DNA of 23,502 bases, taken from assembly GCA_964511665.1 (NCBI GenBank), contig CAZEHA010000055.1, positions 1 to 23,502 of the forward strand. Direction: 5' to 3'. Under the pieces are notes generated by a model. The model was not told where the DNA came from. It did no database searches and saw nothing but the letters and a program-made list of their open reading frames with translations. The position numbers and the translations under genes are program-made. The stretch comes from JAGOEF01 sp964511665. GTDB taxonomy: Bacteria > Bacteroidota > Bacteroidia > Bacteroidales > ML635J-15. This document shows, piece after piece, positions 1-8,900 of this stretch (positions are counted from its first letter, which is position 1; each line of letters begins with the position of its first letter).

Positions 1-254
1 GAGTAATTCGTATCGAGATGTCCGGAATGTAAGGCTTCGCTGAAACACAGTTTGTCATCGGGCACCTCGATACAATTCGCTCTTGGGAGCGAATCACTCG
101 GTGTCCGGTTTCGATACAATTCGATCTTGGGAGCGAATCACTCGGTGTCCGGTTTCGGTACAATTCGCTCTTGGGAGCGAATCACTCGGTGTCCGGAGGC
201 AATCGGACATCGAGTGAATTGCGACGATTGGAGTAATTCGTATCGAGATGTCCG
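1..254. repeat. Diverged 230-bp direct duplication with 24-bp identical core
   Basis: Bases 1-24 recur exactly at 231-254 (starting GAGTAATTCGTATCGAG and ending in GATGTCCG). Similarity continues weakly past both copies: GGCTTCGCTGAA follows the first and CGCTTCTCTCGAA the second. The stretch between them contains three 44-bp hairpin units, listed separately. CGGACATC at 204-211 is an inverted copy of GATGTCCG at 247-254, so the right half can also fold. I see no credible gene here: the open frames run through the repeats. This is probably an intergenic repeat family. Confidence 0.75.
67..196. repeat. Three tandem 44-bp hairpin units
   Basis: Units begin at 67, 111 and 155; the last is 42 bases long. 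Units 1 and 3 contain ATTCGCTC-TTGG-GAGCGAAT, a perfect 8-bp stem with a 4-base loop. Unit 2 has one mismatch in the left arm (ATTCGATC). Each unit ends in CACTCGGTGTCCGG. The units are back to back with no unique spacers, which separates this from a CRISPR array. Confidence 0.85.
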
Positions 255-300
255 TAGTAAAACGCTTCTCTCGAACAGAAAAACGAGTTTTTTCTACGTA

Positions 301-2280
301 TTATTTCATGATTTTCTCAAGATATAGCACCACCTCGTTGTTTTCGAATTGGCGGGCAATATCAATAGGCAATTTGCCATCGTTGTCTTTAATATTAGGA
401 TCTGCCTTGGCTTTTATCAGTTTTTTCACAGTATTGATACTCCCCTGCGAAGCCGCGGCAAAGTGCAGTGCAGTGTATCCCATTTCGTTACGATGGTTGA
501 TATCGTGTTTTTTCTTAACGAGGGCATCAACAATCGATAAGGAGGCACCTGTGAGACAGGCATAATGCAGGGCTGAGTTTCCGGTTTCTTTGTCGAAGCG
601 GCAGTATATTCCATTTTTAATATTAGCAAGTATCAATGCGTCGAAAACCTGGGTGTTACCGTAGCTGTATATTGCTTCAAGAGGAATGAACTCAGCCGCA
701 ACAAATACAAGGGAGTCGTATATTACATCCTCGCCATAGATATTTGTTCTCACATAGGCATATATCTCCGGAATCTCAAATCGTAGCGGAGCAAACACAT
801 CGTAACCGTGTTTTACGGCGGTGGCAAGAACCGAAAACAGGGTGTCGTGGCTGTTGTTATACAGTGAAGGCAGTCCGTCAAAGTCCTTCGTAATACTGTT
901 AAACAAAATTGCAGCAAAGGGCAGGTTATTTTTAGAGGAAATAAAGTCGATTTTGGCACCTTGCTCAATCAGTATTTTTGCAACTGCGGGGTTTGCCTCT
1001 GCCTGATAGTCGATGTTATATTGAATGCAACCTGGGCAGTAAATACCGCTAAGGGGTGTGTGCCCCATTAGGTTTACAGCATTGCAGTCGGCTCCTGCCG
1101 TAACTAAAGCTAAAATAATCTTAGGGCTTGCCCCAACGGCAACGGCATAGTGCAGGGCTGTGTTGCCAAGACTGTCGGTGTCGGTGTATTGTCCACGCAA
1201 AATGTTCGCAACAATCAACTCCTCGAAGTCGATCATTTTGTTGTGTTTTGCAATTAGGTAACAAGGCAGAAACGTCACAACAGCCTCCGATTCAACTACT
1301 TCGACAAATTCATCCTCAATCGAAAATTCCAAAGTGTTTATATAACGAAATTCGAAATTGTTGAATATGTTAAAACCTTGGGCAGTAGCCGCATGTAATA
1401 TTTTAAACAGGTCGTTGCGGCTGAATGGCGGCATGATACTCACAGGTACTTCGATGCCTTCGATTGCTGCCATAATCTGAAATATAAACAGAGGTATTAC
1501 ACCATTGGTTGACTGCATTACGTTGGCACCGGCTTCTATCAGGCTTACTGCAACACGCGGGTCGGGTTTCAGGGCAGTTTCTGCAAAAAAACCCGTTTCA
1601 TACGGATTTGCAATAACATGCAGGGCAGAGAGCTCGTTGTTGTTCCTTTTTTTTACAGAGGCACCATTTTTCAGCAGGGCCTCAACAATAGCAAACGAAG
1701 CGCCTGAGGCAGCCGCGTAATGTAAGGCTGTGTTGCCTGCTGTGTCGGCACCTGTGCAACGCCCTGCCTGTATATTCGCAATAATGGCTGATTCAAATTC
1801 GGCCAATCGGTTGTGAGCCACTATCAGTTCAAAAGGCAAAATGCCAAAAGAAGCCTCAACCAGCGTGTCGTAGAGCTCCATATTGCCATACCAGTCGTCG
1901 CGCATAAACACCGAATTGACATGTGCTACCGCCGTAACCGGTTTGAATACATTAAAACCCTTTTTTGTTGCCTGCAGCAGCAGTTCGAAATTGCTGTTGA
2001 TGCGTTGCTCAATGTCGTAATCTGTAGCTTCGGGCATGCCTTGTAAAGTAAAAACCCCATCCGACGGGTAGGCAATCATAAAACAGGTGGCAAACAAGGG
2101 CGAGCTCATACTGTCGCCAAGTGGCTTACTGTAATCGAGGCCTTGTTCTATAATCATGCTTGCCTGTTGATAGTTGCCGGCGGCGCAAGCATCGTAAAAC
2201 GCAGTGTTGTTGTTCTGTGCCAAAACACAATTGCATGCTATTATGCAAGTTAGGCTAAGATTCAGAAATATTTTAATCAT
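301..2280 (-). CDS. Secreted ankyrin-repeat protein with triplicated module
   Basis: A 659-residue protein with an N-terminal signal peptide (residues 1-21, hydrophobic core, cleavage near VLA-Q), so it is probably exported to the periplasm or beyond. Ankyrin signatures GNTALHYA, GNTALHYA and GNSALHYA lie at residues 182, 372 and 567, and GYTALHFA at 601. The first three are spaced 190 and 195 residues apart. Each is preceded by a similar ~90-residue segment (F..LL.A...G.NVF, then a run ending in ..LI.ANI..G), so the protein is three copies of a ~190-residue unit plus two normal C-terminal ankyrin repeats. Ankyrin repeats bind proteins; the partner here is unknown. It is transcribed divergently from the M16 genes. 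No enzymatic motif is visible. Confidence 0.85.
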   Translation of the reverse strand: MIKIFLNLSLTCIIACNCVLAQNNNTAFYDACAAGNYQQASMIIEQGLDYSKPLGDSMSSPLFATCFMIAYPSDGVFTLQGMPEATDYDIEQRINSNFELLLQATKKGFNVFKPVTAVAHVNSVFMRDDWYGNMELYDTLVEASFGILPFELIVAHNRLAEFESAIIANIQAGRCTGADTAGNTALHYAAASGASFAIVEALLKNGASVKKRNNNELSALHVIANPYETGFFAETALKPDPRVAVSLIEAGANVMQSTNGVIPLFIFQIMAAIEGIEVPVSIMPPFSRNDLFKILHAATAQGFNIFNNFEFRYINTLEFSIEDEFVEVVESEAVVTFLPCYLIAKHNKMIDFEELIVANILRGQYTDTDSLGNTALHYAVAVGASPKIILALVTAGADCNAVNLMGHTPLSGIYCPGCIQYNIDYQAEANPAVAKILIEQGAKIDFISSKNNLPFAAILFNSITKDFDGLPSLYNNSHDTLFSVLATAVKHGYDVFAPLRFEIPEIYAYVRTNIYGEDVIYDSLVFVAAEFIPLEAIYSYGNTQVFDALILANIKNGIYCRFDKETGNSALHYACLTGASLSIVDALVKKKHDINHRNEMGYTALHFAAASQGSINTVKKLIKAKADPNIKDNDGKLPIDIARQFENNEVVLYLEKIMK

Positions 2281-2401
2281 GATTCAACAGGTATTAATTT
2301 TTGTATAAAATAACATGAAAAAACAATAGCATCCAAAAAAGATAGTTTTTTCGAATCAAATATTTCGCGATTTAGCAGATGTATTCAGACTAAAACCCAT
2401 T

Positions 2402-2431
2402 TTTGATAAGCCATAGCTTTTGTTATCTTTG
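2402..2431 (+). promoter_or_regulatory. Bacteroidota-type promoter of the M16 pair
   Basis: TTTG at 2402-2405 (-33) and TATCTTTG at 2424-2431 (-7, consensus TAnnTTTG) are separated by 18 bases. The M16 start codon at 2449 follows about 17 bases after the -7 box, giving a very short leader. I found no equally good box on the other strand for the divergent ankyrin gene. Confidence 0.6.
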
Positions 2432-2448
2432 TTTTTTAAAATTACACA

Positions 2449-3687
2449 ATGATAGAATACGAAAAATACAGTCTTTCGAATGGTCTTAGGGTGATTCTTC
2501 ACCACGACAACAGCACCCCCATGGTGGTGGTAAATGTGATGTATGATGTGGGTGCCCGCGACGAAGACCCCGAAAAAACCGGTTTTGCCCATTTGTTCGA
2601 GCACCTGATGTTTGGAGGTTCGGTGAATGTTCCCGAATACGATCGCATTGTGCAACAGGCCGGAGGCGAAAACAACGCCTTTACCAACAACGATATCACC
2701 AACTACTACGTCAGTTTGCCTGCCGAAAACCTCGAAGCCGGGCTTTGGATAGAGTCGGACCGTATGCTTGAGTTGGCTTTTAGCGAAAAAAGCCTCGAGG
2801 TACAGCGCAATGTGGTGGTAGAAGAATTTAACCAACGTTACCTGAACCAACCTTACGGCGATGTTATGTTGCATCTGCGTCCACTGGCTTATAAGCAGCA
2901 CCCCTATCGGTGGAATACGATTGGCGCGAAAACCGAACACATTCGCAATGCCACACTCAACGACGTAAAAAACTTTTTCTTTTCGCACTATGCTCCCAAC
3001 AATGCTGTGCTGGTGGTAGCCGGAAAGTTCGACTCCAGCGAAGCGAAAACACTTATCGATAAATGGTTTGGGAGCATTCCCCGCAGGGATATTAAACCGC
3101 GACTATTACCGGCAGAGCCACCGCAAACCGAAGCACGCACGCTGCATCTCGAACGACCTGTACCGCAGGATGCTTTTTACCGGGCATATCACATGCCAGA
3201 TCGACTCCACCCCAATTACTACGCTTGCGACCTCATCAGCGACATATTGTCGAATGGACGCTCGTCGTGGTTCCACGAAGTATTGATAAAACAAGAGCAA
3301 CTGTTTTCGGAGGTAGATGCTTACATTATGGGAAGCATCGATCCCGGATTGTTCATAATCAGTGGGAAACCACTCCCTGGAAAAACTTATACCGAGTGCG
3401 AAGCAGCCATCAACAAGTTGCTGCACCGCATTATGGCAGGTGATTTCACCAACATGGAGCTCGAAAAAGTGATCAATCGCGTTGTTGTAGCCCGCAAGTT
3501 AGAGTGGACAGGTGCATTGAACAAAGCCATCGATCTGGCTTTTTTCGAACTAACACACAATGCATCCGGCATAAACGAAGAAGAAGACAACTACCGCAAA
3601 GTAAGCAGGATGCAAATTGTGGAAACAGCCACAGTATTGTTTTCACATCATAACTGCAGCACATTGTATTACAGCAAAACACAGTAA
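2449..3687 (+). CDS. M16 family zinc metallopeptidase, catalytic subunit
   Basis: A 412-residue insulinase/pitrilysin-type (M16) peptidase. The inverted zinc motif HLFEH is at residues 48-52 (His48, Glu51, His52). The third ligand is expected in VVVEEF at about 122-127 (Glu125 or Glu126). There is no signal peptide, so it is probably cytoplasmic. The C-terminal half has the M16 fold region SSWFHEVLIKQEQLF near 272-286 but lacks the Arg and Tyr that normally complete the active site; the next gene supplies both. Two-subunit M16 enzymes split this way are known, for example in Sphingomonas. The stop codon is followed after 3 bases by the start of the partner, so the two are very likely co-translated. 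The substrate is unknown, presumably peptides. Confidence 0.92.
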   Translation: MIEYEKYSLSNGLRVILHHDNSTPMVVVNVMYDVGARDEDPEKTGFAHLFEHLMFGGSVNVPEYDRIVQQAGGENNAFTNNDITNYYVSLPAENLEAGLWIESDRMLELAFSEKSLEVQRNVVVEEFNQRYLNQPYGDVMLHLRPLAYKQHPYRWNTIGAKTEHIRNATLNDVKNFFFSHYAPNNAVLVVAGKFDSSEAKTLIDKWFGSIPRRDIKPRLLPAEPPQTEARTLHLERPVPQDAFYRAYHMPDRLHPNYYACDLISDILSNGRSSWFHEVLIKQEQLFSEVDAYIMGSIDPGLFIISGKPLPGKTYTECEAAINKLLHRIMAGDFTNMELEKVINRVVVARKLEWTGALNKAIDLAFFELTHNASGINEEEDNYRKVSRMQIVETATVLFSHHNCSTLYYSKTQ

Positions 3688-3690
3688 ATT

Positions 3691-4974
3691 ATGAATAATT
3701 TCAGAAAGCAAGGGGCACATATCCACAACTTCGAAGCCAAGGTGTTGAACCCTGCCATTACTACTCAGCTCGATTGCGGCATACCGGTATACCTCATAAA
3801 AAACAATTCGATTGACATCAGCCAGATTGACTTTATTTTTGATGCCGGAATACAATATCAGCAAAAGAAACTGGTTCCCCATCATTGCCTGCCCATGATG
3901 CGAGAAGGATCGAAAAAACATAATGCTGCCGATATTGCCTCAATACTCGAGCATCATGCCGTGTACACCGAAAGCCTGATGAACCGCAAAACAGCCGGCA
4001 TGGGTTTTTATATCCAGAGAAAGTTTATTTCGGAAGTATTGCCTGTTATTACCAACTTCATGTTCAGTCCCTCTTTTCCGCAGCAGGAGCTCGACATATT
4101 CAATAAGAATATGCACCAGCGCATGAAAATTGAAAACGAAAAAGTCAAGGTAATGGCAGCCAAACGTATTGCAGCAAAAATATATGGAGAAAAGCACCCC
4201 ATGGGTATGGTAATTGAGCCCGACGATGTGTTCAGCCTTAGCGCCGGCGATTTAATACAATATCACAACGCAAGATATCACCACGGCAACTGTCGTCTGG
4301 TGATTTCGGGATTTTACGATGATGCACTGCTTACAGAACTCAACAATGCCATAAAACCCTATGTATCATCTAATTCAATCGATGACCAATTTTCGATTGC
4401 TGAACCTAAATCAGAAGCCGAAACAAAATTTGAATATCTGCACAAGCAGGGTGCTACGCAGGCTGCCATTAGAATGGGAAAACTCATCGATATGGGAACA
4501 AAAAGCGATTATCATCTCCTAAAAGTACTTAACACGCTTCTGGGTGGGTATTTCGGATCGCGACTGATGAAAAACATTCGCGAAGACAAAGGATACACCT
4601 ACGGTATTGGGTCGGCAGTGCAATGGTTCGGGGGTAAAGCGTTGTTTAACATTATGGCCGAAGTTAACTCAGATGTATGGAAAGACGCTGTTGAAGAGAT
4701 TAACAAAGAAATATACAATCTGCACAACGGAACCATACCCTTCGATGAACTGAACATGGTAAAAAAGACCATGCTTGGCGATATTCTTGGAATGTTCGAC
4801 GGTGCTTATGCCTCGGCTCGGGTTTTAAAAAGCCTGATGGAAGCCGAACAAGACTATAGTTTTTTGGAAGCTACTATCGAGGCTATTCACAACGCCGACG
4901 AATATTCGTTGCAGCAATTGGCAAAAAAATACCTGAAACCCGAAGACTTGTTTGTGGTAGTGGCCGGAGCATAA
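3691..4974 (+). CDS. M16 family peptidase-like, non-catalytic partner subunit
   Basis: A 427-residue M16 homologue without the zinc site: where HxxEH is expected it has HHCLPMMREGSKKH. It keeps the C-domain motif SRLMKNIREDKGYTYG with Arg291 and Tyr302/Tyr304, the R/Y pair that binds the substrate carbonyl in M16 enzymes. It therefore complements the upstream subunit, which has the zinc site but not the R/Y pair, and the two probably form one heterodimeric peptidase. There is no signal peptide. It starts 3 bases after the upstream stop codon and has no promoter of its own. Confidence 0.9.
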   Translation: MNNFRKQGAHIHNFEAKVLNPAITTQLDCGIPVYLIKNNSIDISQIDFIFDAGIQYQQKKLVPHHCLPMMREGSKKHNAADIASILEHHAVYTESLMNRKTAGMGFYIQRKFISEVLPVITNFMFSPSFPQQELDIFNKNMHQRMKIENEKVKVMAAKRIAAKIYGEKHPMGMVIEPDDVFSLSAGDLIQYHNARYHHGNCRLVISGFYDDALLTELNNAIKPYVSSNSIDDQFSIAEPKSEAETKFEYLHKQGATQAAIRMGKLIDMGTKSDYHLLKVLNTLLGGYFGSRLMKNIREDKGYTYGIGSAVQWFGGKALFNIMAEVNSDVWKDAVEEINKEIYNLHNGTIPFDELNMVKKTMLGDILGMFDGAYASARVLKSLMEAEQDYSFLEATIEAIHNADEYSLQQLAKKYLKPEDLFVVVAGA

Positions 4975-4991
4975 CGGATTACTCATCGAAA

Positions 4992-5054
4992 TTGTCACCC
5001 TTCGATTACCGCTTCGCTACTCAGGGTGACAAATTCGATTACCGCTTCGCTACT
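4992..5054. repeat. REP-like hairpin with repeated 21-mer
   Basis: TTGTCACCCT (4992-5001) and AGGGTGACAA (5023-5032) form a perfect 10-bp inverted repeat with a 21-base loop. A 21-base unit (TTCGATTACCGCTTCGCTAC plus T) occurs at 5001-5021 and again at 5034-5054. The stem/loop layout resembles dispersed extragenic palindromes of many bacterial genomes. No T-run follows, so it is not a classic intrinsic terminator, although it lies 18 bases after the M16 operon stop. Confidence 0.7.
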
Positions 5055-5079
5055 ACCAATGACGTATTATTAAATTTGG

Positions 5080-5240
5080 GAATTCAGAATACAGGAGACA
5101 GAATACAGAAGGGGCTTTTCGTCGTGCTAAAGATATCTGTTACCCCGAGAAGGTTCTAAAAATCCAGCCAGAGAAGAATAATTGATAATTGCCAGTTGCC
5201 CCCTTCTGAATTCTGAATTCTGTATTCTGTATTCTGATTC
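5080..5240. repeat. Imperfect inverted repeat of ATTCTG/CAGAAT tracts
   Basis: The left arm (about 5080-5108) has AATTCAGAATACAGGAGACA then GAATACAGAAGGGG. The right arm (about 5198-5240) is the opposite-sense tract, CCCCTTCTGAATTCTGAATT followed by repeated CTGTATT units. The arms can pair imperfectly over roughly 35 bases around a ~90-base loop. The sequence is low-complexity and probably an intergenic mobile or slippage-prone repeat. Confidence 0.6.
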
Positions 5241-5378
5241 CAAACCACGTCATTTCATATTGCTTTTATTGCCCCAATAATCAGCCTTCAGGGTTACAAC
5301 GAGCAGAGTGACAAGTTATTATTGTAAACAATTAGCCCTTGTTCTGGTTTTAAATAAACAAAATAAAACTCTAATATT

Positions 5379-5789
5379 ATGAAAACGATTCACATAAACC
5401 CTAACATTGGTTTGCTTATAATGCGCATCAGCATAGGAGCTTTAATGTTGCTGCATGGTATTCCGAAACTAATGCATGGCACCGAATTCATTCAACAATT
5501 GCTTGTATCGAAAGGGCTTCCGGCTTTTATTGCTTACGGAGTGTATCTCGGTGAGATAGTTGCTCCGTTAGTGATAATGATAGGATTCAGAACCAAGCTG
5601 GCATCGCTTGTATTTGCATTCAACACAATAGTAATTATTTACCTGCTGCATGCTCACGAAATATTTGCATTTGGCCAGTATGGCGGATTAAAACTTGAAT
5701 TAATCTATCTCTACCTGTTTGGTTCTGTTGCCTTGTTTTTTACCGGAGCAGGCAAGATTGCACTATCATCAAAAAACAAGTGGGATTAG
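5379..5789 (+). CDS. DoxX family membrane protein
   Basis: A small integral membrane protein of 136 residues, the usual size for DoxX/DoxD-like proteins. Near the N-terminus it has the family pattern LLIMRISIGALMLLHGIPKL. About four hydrophobic helices can be seen (about 9-28, 48-67, 72-90 and 103-125). The YLGEIVAPLVIMIGF segment in helix 2 is also characteristic. Family members have been linked to redox and quinone-related functions, but the role in this species cannot be read from the sequence. It stands alone between the repeat-rich gap and the T9SS cargo gene. Confidence 0.85.
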   Translation: MKTIHINPNIGLLIMRISIGALMLLHGIPKLMHGTEFIQQLLVSKGLPAFIAYGVYLGEIVAPLVIMIGFRTKLASLVFAFNTIVIIYLLHAHEIFAFGQYGGLKLELIYLYLFGSVALFFTGAGKIALSSKNKWD

Positions 5790-5842
5790 TTCGAAGAAAA
5801 CCATTTTGGCCTCGATAATTTACCAAACATGCCAATTTGTGT

Positions 5843-5872
5843 TTTGACAATTCATTTTAAATAATAATTTTG
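5843..5872 (+). promoter_or_regulatory. Bacteroidota-type promoter of the large T9SS cargo gene
   Basis: TTTG at 5843-5846 and TAATTTTG at 5865-5872 match the -33 and -7 (TAnnTTTG) consensus with an 18-base spacer, the same spacing as the M16 promoter. The start codon is at 5903, giving a leader of roughly 20-25 bases. Confidence 0.65.
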
Positions 5873-5895
5873 TGAACATTAAACACAAAATTATT
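5863..5895. promoter_or_regulatory. 12-bp perfect inverted repeat overlapping the -7 box
   Basis: AATAATTTTGTG (5863-5874) and CACAAAATTATT (5884-5895) are exact inverted copies around a 9-base loop. The left arm covers the -7 box and the right arm ends 7 bases before the ATG at 5903. It could be an operator, or a hairpin in the leader that affects translation. No regulator is identified. Confidence 0.45.
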
Positions 5896-5902
5896 TACTG
5901 AA

Positions 5903-8900
5903 ATGAAAACTAAATTTATAAGTCTGTTTTTTGTACTTGCTGTATTTTCAACTGTATTGTTGGCTCAAAACACATGCGAAGCACCTTTGACTATCGAAAA
6001 CCTTCCCTATTCCTCTACAGGTCTTAACACTGCGGGGAAAGGTGACGATTATGGCCCTGATGATGCCTGCGGAAGTGCAGCCATGGAGTGCGAAGACATT
6101 GTATTTGAGTTTACACCTGCCGAAGACATGCATGTGCGCGTAGCTCTTTCGAACACGGCCATCACATCGTCGTTACCGTTTGGAATTACTTCGAAAATAG
6201 GATTATTTGTAATTGAGGGATGCCCCAATGTTCCCGAAAGTGTTTGTGTTGCTTCAAACGATAGCGAGCAGGCCAATCCGCAATTGCCGATGATTGCACT
6301 TACGGGTGGCCTAACCTACTACATTGTTGTATCGAGCGAAGTGCAGCTTGTTTTAATACAAGAATTGCAAACCACGGTTACTTTCAATATTCTTGTTGAA
6401 CAAATATTTGATACCGATGCCCAGGTGTTGTCAATTTCTCCTATTGCCTCGGGGTGCGGGCTCGAGGAAGTTGAAATCTCGGCCAATATTAAAAACTCGG
6501 GAGTAAATCCCATCGAAAATTTCCATATTGGATTTCAGGTAAACAGCAACGACCCAGTTGTTGAAACATTTATAAATAGTATTGCAGCGGGCAATGAACA
6601 GCTATTTACATTTGCTCAGTTGGCCGATGTTTCGGAAACGGGTACTCATATTATCAAGGTGTTTGTGATGGTGGACGGGGATCAGAACGAAATGAACGAC
6701 AACCTTGTTACTTCGGTAACAAACACTCCTGTGATTGATGTACTTCCGAACACCGCCGATTTTGAAGACAACGACGGATATTTCTATTCCGCTGGCACCG
6801 GTTCTTCGTGGCAACATGGTATGCCGGATGTAGAAAGCACCGAACTGATTATCAACGAAGCTTTTTCGGGAGACAACATTTGGGCTACCAATCTTTCGGG
6901 GAATGCCAACACAAACGAAAACTCTTATCTCTATAGTCCCTGCTACGATGTCAGCAGTCTGCTTACTCCTACCCTACGCTTTCAGTTGTGGGCAGAACCC
7001 GGTATTTTACCCGGATTTGGAGGCACACTCAACCTGCATGCATCAGCCGACGGAGGGAACACTTATCCGATAAATATTGCTACATGGGATGCATCTACGG
7101 GCGGATGGACACAACAGGAATTTGCGCTGACCGAGCTTCAGGGAGAAAGCAATGTTCGTTTTCGGTTTACGTATCAATCGGGCTTTATAGCCAGCGAAGG
7201 GGTAGCCATCGACGATTTCACAGTGAAAGACGAAATACTTGCCGATGCCACACCCGGAGTATTATCGCTGCCTGTTGGAGCATGTGGCCTTTCTGATGAA
7301 GAATATGTAAAACTTTATATTCTCAACCATGGAGCATTGCCTGTTGAAAACATAATGATGACCTACTCGCTTGATGGTGGCGAAACCTGGCTCGACACAC
7401 CCGAATTGCTCGAAGGCCCTATTGAGGCTCACGATTCAATATCTTTCACATTCGACCAGCGCGCCGATTTAAGCATTCCCGGAAGCTACATGCTGGTTGT
7501 GAAATGTATGTTAGACGATGATGAAGAAACTTCGAATGATGAGCGTAGTTACGAAATTATCAATACTATGGTGATTGACGAAATACCCTATCTCGAAAGC
7601 TTCGAAACCGAAAACCACGGATGGATAGGCTCAAACGGTTCTTCGTGGGCGCGTGGCATACCCGCCGATACACTGGTGATAAACCATGCTTACGACGGAG
7701 AATATGTTATGGCTACCAACCCCGGCGGTAATGCAAATATGATGGAAGTTTCGGAACTAATCAGCCCCTGCTTCGATGTAAGTGCCGAAAATGCCGTTCG
7801 GGTATCGATGAAAGTTTGGTACGAAACCGGTTTGGTACCGGCTACTATCAACATAGAAGGGAGCAACGATGGTGGCAATAGCTGGTTTAGTATAGAACAA
7901 GGCTTAACCGGTTCAAGTGGAGGATGGGTTACCAAATCGTATTTTATCACTGAATTTACCGGACAAAACGCTTGTAAAATTAGAATTGCATATAATGGCC
8001 AGATTTTACCTGCCGAAGGCATTGCCATCGATTATATAAGCATTGAACCTGTTTTTGCAAAAGATTTGGGAATATCGGGATACAACGGACCGGCCAGTTC
8101 CTGCGCTCTGGGGAACAACGAGCATTTTTCGGTTGAAGTAACCAACTATGGCAGTGATCCACAATGGAGCTTTCAGGTGCAATATTCGATGGATGGAGGC
8201 AATAACTGGGTAATTCATTACTTTCAGGGTACACTTCAGCCTCAGGCAGTGTCAACAGTTACCTTCAATCAGGCTGTCGATCTGTCGGCTGTGGGAGAAT
8301 ACGACGTAATTTTCAGAACGCTTACTACAGGCGACGAAAATACCGACAACGATGTGCTTGAGGTGACGGTGGTGAATACCGGAAGCATCAATACCTTTCC
8401 GTATAGCGAAAACTTTGAAACAGGCAGCAGCGATTGGTTTAGCTACGGCGAAAACTCTTCGTTCGCACTGGGAACTCCGGCCGGCACTATTATCAATCAG
8501 GCAGGAGAAGGAAGTAATAGTTGGGTTACCAACCTAACAGGAAATCATAATGCCAACGAGATAAGCTACCTGCAGGGACCCTGCTTCGATTTCTCGAACA
8601 TGACCAACCCCATGATAAAAGCCCGTGTGATATACGAAACCTCTATGTTTATGGCTGGCTTCTATGTTGAATATTCTCTAAACAACGGCCAATCGTGGGA
8701 TACACTTCCGTCGGGAGGAGCACTGGGAACATGGTATAGCGCAGGTCTGATACCCGGTTTTGGCAGTTCATGGAACGGAAGCTCCAACGGATGGATTAAC
8801 GTGGCTACCAATATGCCTGCATTGGCAGGGCAAAGCGATGTTATGATACGGTTTAGCTTCAATAGCGGCAGCTTTGCATTTATGCAAACCGAAGGTGTGG

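Larger units (their letters stand above)
4975..5378. other. 404-bp gene-free, repeat-rich gap
   Basis: I find no plausible gene in this stretch. It holds a REP-like hairpin with a repeated 21-mer (4992-5054) and a pair of inverted low-complexity arms (about 5080-5108 and 5198-5240), both listed separately. No TAnnTTTG box is evident just upstream of the DoxX gene at 5379. Confidence 0.7.

Noticed and set aside
67..196. CRISPR array
   Set aside because: The 44-bp units are directly adjacent, with no unique spacers, and no cas genes are near.
278..296. Terminator of the ankyrin gene (AGAAAAA...TTTTTCT)
   Set aside because: The stem is almost all A-T pairs and too weak to call.
52..565. Small plus-strand open frames over the repeats and the ankyrin gene end
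   Set aside because: They translate the repeat units or run antisense to the ankyrin gene, and show no start signal or recognisable family.
2356..2988. 210-residue minus-strand open frame
   Set aside because: It lies antisense to the well-supported M16 catalytic gene, including its zinc motif, and looks like no protein family.
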